The position numbers were made by a program, and so were the translations under genes. The notes beneath the pieces were generated by a model. The model searched no databases. It saw only the letters and a program-made list of their open reading frames with translations, and was not told where the DNA came from. This document shows positions 20,015-26,639 of a stretch of 26,639 nt of DNA, piece after piece. The first letter of the stretch is position 1; each line of letters begins with the position of its first letter. Source of the stretch: Paramacrobiotus richtersi (Eukaryota; Tardigrada; Eutardigrada; Parachela; Macrobiotidae). The stretch lies in NCBI GenBank assembly GCA_034698045.1, contig JAQGAU010000529.1, positions 1-26,639 on the forward strand. Reading direction: 5' to 3'.

Positions 20015-22901
20015 TTATTCGAGTAACATTTCAGATCTTTTTGTTGCTGGCTTTGTCGCATTGAATCTGCCAAAACGACACTTTTCACTTGGCCTTCCCT
20101 TTGGCTTCTTTATATGTCTGGACCTTATAATCAGATCACCGCTGACAGTGCTTTCTATCCCACATGGCAGTTGTGATATCGTAGGAACGAAGCCGCTTAA
20201 TAAAGAATCTTCCATTCGGGTCAGTACCTGCATAACAGCGGCAAACTGGGTGCCACCAAAATGAGATGCAGCTGAGGCAATGCGAACACAAAGTTTTTTG
20301 GCACCAGCAAAACGTCCGCCTATGGTGCTATTCACTGATCGCTTCTTCGTTACGGTTTCATCTTCTTCTTCAATCTCCCCGTTTATTGCCGCATCCATAG
20401 CTTCTTTACAAATATGCTCAACACAACCTGAATCGGCTCCGCGATGCCACTTTGGTATAACATCAGTAATGCAAAACAAAACAAGACCTAGTTCTTTCCG
20501 CACGTGAAAGATATGGCGGCAAGGCAGTCCAAAAGTACAACCGCTGTAGCAGCTGCAGATAAAGCTGGAATGGTAAATTGACACATCATACGTTCGTTGC
20601 AAGTTGTTGGTTGTGCTAGCCACGTTCCATTCCTTTTCATCGGTTTGCACGACTATGTAACTTTCCTTTCTAAACAATCTGAACTGATTTTGTACCACCA
20701 AGGCAGCAACTTTCGTCAGTGATTGTCCAACTAATGTAGCGCACTCAGGAAGTGGAAACTGATGCAGAACAAGGGTTTTCCCTCTATTGACGTAATCTTC
20801 GTAACGGGCAATGTGCAGCTTCTGCGATACTACTTTAAACACTAGTTCAACACATTCCTTTAGGTGATACCGTGTCCAGACTGATCTCCCGCTGTGTCTA
20901 AACGCCGACTTAATCATCAAGAACCATCTCTCAATTCTGTTGGTTGTGCGATTACGGAACGTAAGTAAATGCTTTTGGAAAGCAAAGGCCCACATATCCT
21001 TCGTAGATGCCCAATTTTTCTGATAATAGGACAGTAACTGCTTCGAAAGAAGTGCTTTGAACTTACTTTCTTCGGTGTCAAACATAGCAGAAGAACTCGC
21101 GTGCAATAGGCGCTTAAACTGACCAAGCAAGGTCTCTTTTTCTTCTTTGCTTAGTCGTTGACTGGCCAGTTTTGTTTTCCACGTTTTCATGGTGTGGAAG
21201 GCGCACAGTAACACTTTCGAGCTCGGAAACATTTTCTGCAGCACGGAAATCTGTGTAAAATCTTTATCCACAAATATCGAGCGATTTTTGCGGAGGCAGT
21301 CAGCATTATGTGTTGTAAAAATTTTGAATAACTGTTCAAGGGTACTCTTCTTTTCGTCACCGAGAAACGCTAGCAGAACTGGTTGTCCAAATCCATTTTC
21401 ATCTTCCACCACAATACTGCAAAAACACCGTAAACAGAAGCGTTTGTATTTTGAGTTTTCGGAGTTTCAAGATGATTAGCGTCTACCGCTTACAGGCTCG
21501 CAGCAATTTCCAGAAAAACTGCACGTAAGTACCTTGTTAACATCTTTTCTAATTCCTATCTACTAAAGCTCATGATTGTTAACCGACGTTTTATATTGTA
21601 ACACTCTAATTTGCGCCACACGTAATGTACGAAGTACAAGCATATAGTACATAATATTCCCAATCGAATGTATGCTGTACTGTACATAGGTATAGGCATC
21701 TGTACAGCACGCACATCTGTACATTAATGTTAACGGTTTTCCCGGATAATACTAAACCTTTTATAAATCACTCGCTGCACAGTCCTGCGTCCAGTGACAC
21801 GCTCCTGTGGGTCGTGTACCAATCTGACCTTACATTACGATTTCGCGACCCGTTTTATTATTTACCCACGCTAACGTACTACATCTAGATTCACAACAAA
21901 TTAGAGACTCACCATTCGAATGATTATGTGAAAATAAACAGTAACGTCTTATCTCGCGTTCATGCAGTATCAAGCCCAGTGTTATGCATCTGTAAACTTC
22001 CTTACTGCTCAGTTAGATGTCCTCCGCACACACACAGTACTGTTTCTTTTACAGATAACTGGCCTTTGAGATGGCACTTCCGATTCAAGAAAACAACCGT
22101 TAATTTTATAACCTTCGTGTTTTACCTGTATAGACAAAAGTGCTCACAGTTGAGCCTGTACGTGCTGTCCATAAACATAGTCTCACAGTGTTTTTGTAGG
22201 TTCAGCTTCATTTCCGGTGTTTGGATGTACAGAATGTTCAGAACTTCTTTTTCGTTGCCGTCGGTAGTTGTTGCAGTGAAAATATCACTTTCGGGGTTTT
22301 CGTTTACTAGACTTTGCAGATAATCTTCCAGCAACTTCCCCTCACTCCTTCCCGCGTTTGCGTCACGTTTAATATGCGCAGCATAGTCGTGGACATCTTT
22401 TGTAATTAGCCGACCTGCTGTTCCAAGATTGTTTCGATCTTCATTGATCTTTGCACAGATATTTGACCTCTGTACGCCGCATTCCAGTAGCTGCTGCACT
22501 TTATCCTTTTCTGACGGTTGAATCTTTCGATTTTCCGGATAGAATCCCGATAATGATGGGGTCAGAGGATGATTATGATCTGTGAGCGTAGGCATAGCAG
22601 TAACGGTAATCACGTTCCCAGTTACTTTAAACTTGGCAAAAGCTCCGCAACCAGTTTTGATGGTGGTTTGATTTGGCCGCTCCTGTGCAACGTAGTTTTT
22701 CCTGTGGCTACGCCATTTTCCATGGTGTTTGCAAACAAACTTCATGGAACTATAGACAAACTCATTATAATGAGAATGGTTAGCAGACAGTTTTGGATGC
22801 CCGTGGGCATTGATGAACAATTCATGGGTGGAATTTTCATGTACTTTCAAGGCACAAATGGCATCTTCATATGTTTCAAAAGTATCCCCAATGCGGATCA
22901 T
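20015..22901 (-). CDS. MULE (Mutator-like) transposase, DDE + SWIM
   Basis: Two exons on the minus strand: 22901-22126 and 21416-20015, joined across a 709-bp intron (donor CAG/GTAAAA, acceptor TTTTTGCAG) with matching phase. Together they give 725 aa from ATG to TAA. An N-terminal zinc finger of the FAR1/FLYWCH/GCM1-WRKY kind is formed by Cys57, Cys85, His109 and His111 (ending DHNHPL) and should bind the terminal repeats. The catalytic triad is Asp245 (FMDSTYRLN), Asp309 (FVDKDF, followed by CAFHTMKTWK) and Glu421 (TTNRIERWF). A SWIM finger has Cys546, Cys548, Cys558 and His560. This order is diagnostic of MULE transposases (MULE domain). Length is normal for the family and no break is seen. 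The intron lies just after the first catalytic Asp. It cuts at the element ends and would make the 9-bp duplication. Confidence 0.94.
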
Positions 22902-23893
22902 TGTTATTGAAAAACAGGCAAATCAAAAAGAATCAAAAGCGAAACAAATATTGTAACGCACTTTTATACTGCATCACGCAGTTTATCAAGAGCTTAAATA
23001 TACGATGCAGAACACAACCGACTAAAGCACCGATTTATGGATTTCATCAGCACCTTAGCAACCCGCCAGCCGGCATGCCTAATCGTCGAACAGTGAATCC
23101 ATGATATGTAGAAGCTAATCCAGAAGTGGAAATTCGGCCTGATAACTACCAAATTTACTTGATATTTTTTTCATGAAAGTTCAACCGCAAAAGCGATTAA
23201 ATGATTGTGTTAGGTCTTTATTACGCACACAACTAGTTAGAGCAGGCAAACCCCCCAACCCCCAAGGGGGAGGAAAGGAATATCAAAAGGGTAAAAAAAA
23301 AAAATTAAAATAATCCCCGTGCTATAACGATTCCAGTTCCAATAGGGAGCCGATGCCATTTGCAGTTCGATTCCATTAGAATGCGTGCGCACAGACATTT
23401 CGAAAATAATTTCCACACCAAGGGTTAGCATTCAGAACTGCAACTGATGTAAAATTTTTGTCAAGAAGCAGCCATTAGTACCAATTAGTAGCTGTCTTCA
23501 AAATGAAGATTGTTCGTCTGATTATGTTGAATATTCGAATTTCGATTAATCTGCCTTGTGACGTCATGGTCGAACTGATGGCCTCAGCCAAACAACCGTA
23601 AAAATTTGTCACGCCCAATAATCGAACCAATCCACACAGCCTCTTGCGTTAGTATTCAACCATGATCAGAACTGACTTTTGCTCTGCGAAAATACACAAC
23701 TCACAGTTTTCCACGAGTTTCACATTTTTTGAAGTACCCAACGCAGTTTCGATCTCAAACAATTTTTTTGATTGATTGGCAAAGTTCGGCCCTCTTTTTC
23801 AACAATCAACATAATCTGTTTCGGAATAATTTTATGATGAAGCTGACTAGAAAGCACTATTATTAGCAGAGAGTTAGCGCTAGCAGGCGGGTA
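22902..23893. other. region upstream of the transposase, no gene seen
   Basis: Should hold the transposase promoter. Nothing recognisable apart from a C-run followed by a G-run near 23250-23272. Small frames are unsupported. Confidence 0.45.
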
Positions 23894-24831
23894 AGAATTT
23901 TACGTTCGGTGTCTGGAACAACAATAAACCACGCTTGCGCCCGCACACGTGAGTGGCCTTATTGAAGTCGCAGAACCCAAAAAAACTTATCCACACGGAT
24001 GGCGCTTCCTCTCTCTTATACTACATTAAGCAGGTGGCTAAATCATCAGCAGAGGTAGCCTAATCAGGCTGCCGACTGGTTTCGAGTAAAAGTGCGTTTT
24101 TTGCTTCGTATATGTTTACGCGTTAGAAAGGGAGGGAGAAAGATTATAAAGGGAGAAATGAGTACAATCACCCAGTAAGCTGAAAAACCTCAGTTTTTAA
24201 ACAGCTAAAAATCAGTGTTTCCATAAACCGTAATGGCAACCTCAGTGTCGACATGACCACCATCGTACTCGATCTATTGAGATGCTTTGATAATGTTTAT
24301 AAAGCAAGCAGCGAAAGCGTGAACTGTCGGCGACTGGTTTCAAGATTTTGGATTACGAGTTGACGCTATCCGTGTTGATAAGGAATTTACGTTCGGTGTC
24401 CTGAATAACGTCAGCCACGCCCGCGCCCGCACGCGGGCGTCTCATTATTCAAGGTACCGAACGTAATAAGCTTATCCACACGGATAGCCTTTCCTCTCCA
24501 TTATACGAAGTTAAGCAGATGCTAAAGCATCAGCCGTGCTAGTCTCAGCAGACTGGTTTCGAACAACAAAGCGTTTGTTGCTTGGTATCTGTTTACGCTC
24601 ATATAAAACTAGAATATAGTGTGGGGAAAACGGGCTGAACCACCCGGTGAGCTGAAAAACCGCAGTTTTTAGAAAACTAAAAATCAGTGCTCCCAAAAAA
24701 TGTAACAGGAACCTCATGTCGGCATGACCACCATCGAAATGGATTTATTGCGATATTTTGATCATTTTTTAAGCAGACAGCTAAAGCTTAATCTGCCGGC
24801 GACTGGTTTCAAGATTTAGGATTGAGAGTTA
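23894..24831. repeat. tandem duplication, ~487-bp unit, two copies
   Basis: Copy 1 (about 23894-24362) and copy 2 (about 24384-24831) are direct repeats with many shared blocks: TTACGTTCGGTGTC at the start, CTTATCCACACGGAT, GGTGAGCTGAAAAACC-like, CATGACCACCATCG, and CGACTGGTTTCAAGATTT at the end. Identity is perhaps 75-80 percent, so the duplication is old. Copy 2 has a perfect 8-bp GC hairpin (24418-24425 / 24432-24439) that copy 1 lacks. No frame is conserved. Confidence 0.88.
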
Positions 24832-24837
24832 TAATAA

Positions 24838-26158
24838 TAAAACTAGTTCCTCCAGGACAATGCTTTGCAACAATTCTTACTGGGTTGAAGACTGTTCCTG
24901 TTCCTTTTTAAATTACGCATTTTCCATTCCTAGAATTCAGTTTATATTCCTATTTGATTCCTGCGACTGTTCCTACAAATCGCATTCCTTCCCTACATAC
25001 CATTCCTAACTCCTATTCCTACTAAAGGTGTAGGCCTCCTTACTGAGACCGCAGTATCTGACAACTGCGCTGTGGGGCCAGACTCAGCCAGACTGACAAC
25101 ATACCAAGATTTATAACCCATCAGAAAGATTGCGCGGTAATCTGGACGAATATTGGGGAGCGAGGCCATTATTGGTTAGTTTGGCCAAGTGGCCGCTGTC
25201 CAGTTCGAGTTGCGCGCGGTATATAAGCAACAGTCCGCATGTAAAATTGTTCTTTAGGCATGGTCGCCATGGTGCAACTTGCAAGATTATAATACACCAC
25301 CACTGCATATAGACAATCCTTATTCTTGTTAGAATGTCGGGATCGCTAAACATGAAAGAACTGCTGTTCACCGCAGCATGACCTGCTGCAGCTATAATTT
25401 AGCGTCTGGCATGTGCCTTCGATTTCCGTAACACAGTGGCAGAAACTCACATGACTACCGCCAGGGTTGAGATAACACTGCAGGCTGACAATGCACCGTT
25501 AACTGGCATTTTGCAAGCATTGGGAATTTTTGGGTTAAACTTTATCCGTCTCCTCTATTAACTTTTAACAGATTCACACACGGAAAGATATTTTTTAAGT
25601 GCGCAACAAACACCAAAGACGGGAGTCTTGCAAGTTTCCGAGCACAACTTCCTGTTTACGTTGACACATGCTCCTTTACGTGGGCACACTTTGTTCTACG
25701 TGGGCACAGATTTTTGGCCCTGCAGGAAGGATGGGTTTCTTGGTAAAGGAAAATGGTGACGGCAGGTCACTGAAGATTCAGAACACTGCACTATATGCAT
25801 ATTTTATTTTACGGCCGTATGGGATTTTTTTGCACGATGTCGTATGGTTTGGGCGTTATGGTAGTTGTTATTGCAGACTAATAAAAATTTGCGTATTTAT
25901 TACTGTCGAGATTTTTTACCGCCTGACCGTTGTTACGTCATAGTCGTACCGCCTTCGCGTACCCACTGCATTCACGCAGATACTATAAAGTTTTTGAAAG
26001 TATGAATGGGCTGCGAGAAAAACACTTAAATTTGGCATACTCGTCACAGAGCAGACTTTTCAGAAACTTCGAAAGACAAATCTACCACAAACGTTTTTGA
26101 AAAGTTTGTCTGTAGCAAAAGTCTGTCTGTGGTACGACATACTCGAAGTATGAATACA
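24838..26158 (-). repeat. right terminal inverted repeat (long, diverged)
   Basis: Inverted partner of 2238-3560. The outermost 18 bp (26141-26158) match perfectly. A GCCAAAAATCT match lies at about 25708-25718. The conserved ~140-bp inner block is about 24905-25052 and includes a 24-bp perfect match to the left end. The middle is much diverged. The inner edge, near 24838, is approximate. Open frames inside (for example 25111-25371) are not supported as genes. Confidence 0.75.
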
Positions 26159-26167
26159 ACTTTAAGT
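26159..26167. repeat. right 9-bp target site duplication of the giant MULE
   Basis: ACTTTAAGT, matching the left ACTTAAAGT at 8 of 9 positions on the same strand. See the left copy for the ambiguity caused by its near-palindromic form. Confidence 0.7.
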
Positions 26168-26587
26168 AACACAATGGCAAATCCGTGTCCGAATGAAAGA
26201 TCTCTTTGAGAATAGTGGGTGGCTTACCCGAGGCGCGTAACAAAGCTGGGTCCGGTAAAAACTGACAGTCAAGTCTTGGTGCAAACCTGTAATTTAAAAA
26301 GCTTGGCGCGCATACTTCTGATCTCACGAATGGTTTCAGTGGTCTCTAGAGAGAAATGTCAGCCGAACACTTTTTTGGGACGGCTTCGGTGGATTTAATT
26401 TCACGTAACGATTGGATTGCAAATTTCTTCGTTACTGGTTCTTAGTTTTATTTCGAAGTCCAGACTACAAATGAACAGAAGTACCAGATCCGGGCGACAA
26501 AAAACTGCCGTACAAGCTCATTGCAGCACTCAAAGTTAAACCATACAATGCAAGTCTAACAGCCTGCAGCAGGTGGGAGCCTTTTAC
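26168..26587. other. right flank, no gene seen
   Basis: Host sequence to the right of the element. The 81-codon minus frame that crosses the element end has no recognisable motif. No repeat or RNA gene is visible. It may include the 3' UTR of the possible gene at the window edge. Confidence 0.4.
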
Positions 26588-26639
26588 TTAAAAATAGTAT
26601 TGTTGGCCCTGGCCTCCTTGTTGGCCACCTTGTTGGCCT
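26588..26639 (-). CDS. possible C-terminus of a Gly/Gln-rich host protein (partial)
   Basis: Reading in from the right edge on the minus strand, the last 16 codons before TAA (26588-26590) are GQQGGQQGGQGQQYYF. The regular GGQQ pattern followed by an aromatic end looks like a low-complexity tail of a structural or RNA-binding protein. The rest of the gene would lie beyond the window. The stretch is short, so it could also be a (TTGGCC)-type DNA repeat that is open by chance. Confidence 0.35.
   Translation of the reverse strand, partial: GQQGGQQGGQGQQYYF

Larger units (their letters stand above)
2238..26158 (-). mobile_element. giant Mutator-like element carrying a replication gene set
   Basis: A DNA transposon of about 23.9 kb. 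Both termini carry the same 18 bp (TGTATTCATACTTCGAGT) in inverted orientation, within diverged terminal repeats of about 1.3 kb, and 9-bp target duplications flank it. All four genes lie on the minus strand: a MULE transposase, a PrimPol-like primase-polymerase, an RPA-like ssDNA-binding protein and a DUF3987-type P-loop ATPase. Transposase, primase and RPA-like genes read through without a break once consensus introns are removed, so the copy looks fairly young and possibly autonomous. The near-matching duplication agrees with that. Gene-free zones at both ends hold tandem repeats and hairpins. No capsid, PolB, protease or retroviral integrase gene is seen, so I do not class it as a Polinton. 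Minus strand is given because all genes lie there. Confidence 0.85.

Noticed and set aside
2238-26158. Polinton, Helitron or virus insertion
   Set aside because: No PolB, retroviral-type integrase, capsid, protease, packaging ATPase or Rep-HUH motif seen; the transposase is clearly MULE type and the ends are TIRs with a 9-bp duplication.
26082-26327. 81-codon minus frame that crosses the right element boundary
   Set aside because: It runs from host flank into the terminal repeat, so it cannot be a native gene of either; no motif is seen.
1-26639. tRNA, rRNA or CRISPR array
   Set aside because: I looked for tRNA B-box-like words and regular spaced repeats and saw none; the tandem repeats present have no spacer structure.

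Overview
The window comes from a eukaryotic, most likely invertebrate animal, nuclear genome. It is AT-rich, has GT-AG introns of about 70 to 1,260 bp, sparse genes and many simple repeats. The sequence does not let me name the species.

Almost everything between 2238 and 26158 looks like one giant DNA transposon of about 23.9 kb. Its two ends carry the same 18 bp in inverted orientation. The terminal inverted repeats (TIRs) run inward about 1.3 kb, are strongly diverged in the middle and well kept in an inner block. A 9-bp target duplication (ACTTAAAGT / ACTTTAAGT, one mismatch) flanks the element, as expected for Mutator-like elements (MULEs).

Inside are four genes, all on the minus strand. 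From right to left they are: (1) a two-exon MULE transposase (22901 to 20015, 725 aa) with an N-terminal zinc finger, DDE residues and a SWIM finger; (2) a PrimPol-type primase-polymerase (18019 to 16976, 347 aa) with all catalytic motifs and the C-X6-H-X19-C-X4-C zinc motif; (3) a five-exon RPA-like, OB-fold single-strand DNA binding protein (16347 to 13197, 287 aa); (4) a multi-exon DUF3987-type P-loop ATPase/putative helicase (about 10945 to 7708). The coding exons join in frame at consensus splice sites. Genes 1 to 3 look intact, and gene 4 is intact apart from an uncertain 5' end.

The exciting point is the combination: a cut-and-paste type transposase with a complete replication set (primase-polymerase, ssDNA-binding protein, P-loop helicase-like ATPase). 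This suggests a MULE that can copy itself, perhaps as an extrachromosomal molecule, or one built from a plasmid- or virus-like replicon. I know of no described MULE with this gene set but could not search. I see no capsid, protease, integrase or PolB gene.

The left part of the element (3.6 to 7.7 kb) has no gene but holds a GC-rich hairpin, a 400-bp AT-rich minisatellite, an AT hairpin and three CACGTG-bearing repeats. The right part (22.9 to 24.8 kb) has no gene and holds a ~490-bp tandem duplication. A ~500-bp foldback hairpin sits between transposase and primase.

Outside the element, the left flank (1 to 2228) carries another foldback element (812 to 1512). The right flank ends with the possible C-terminus of a Gly/Gln-rich host protein on the minus strand.
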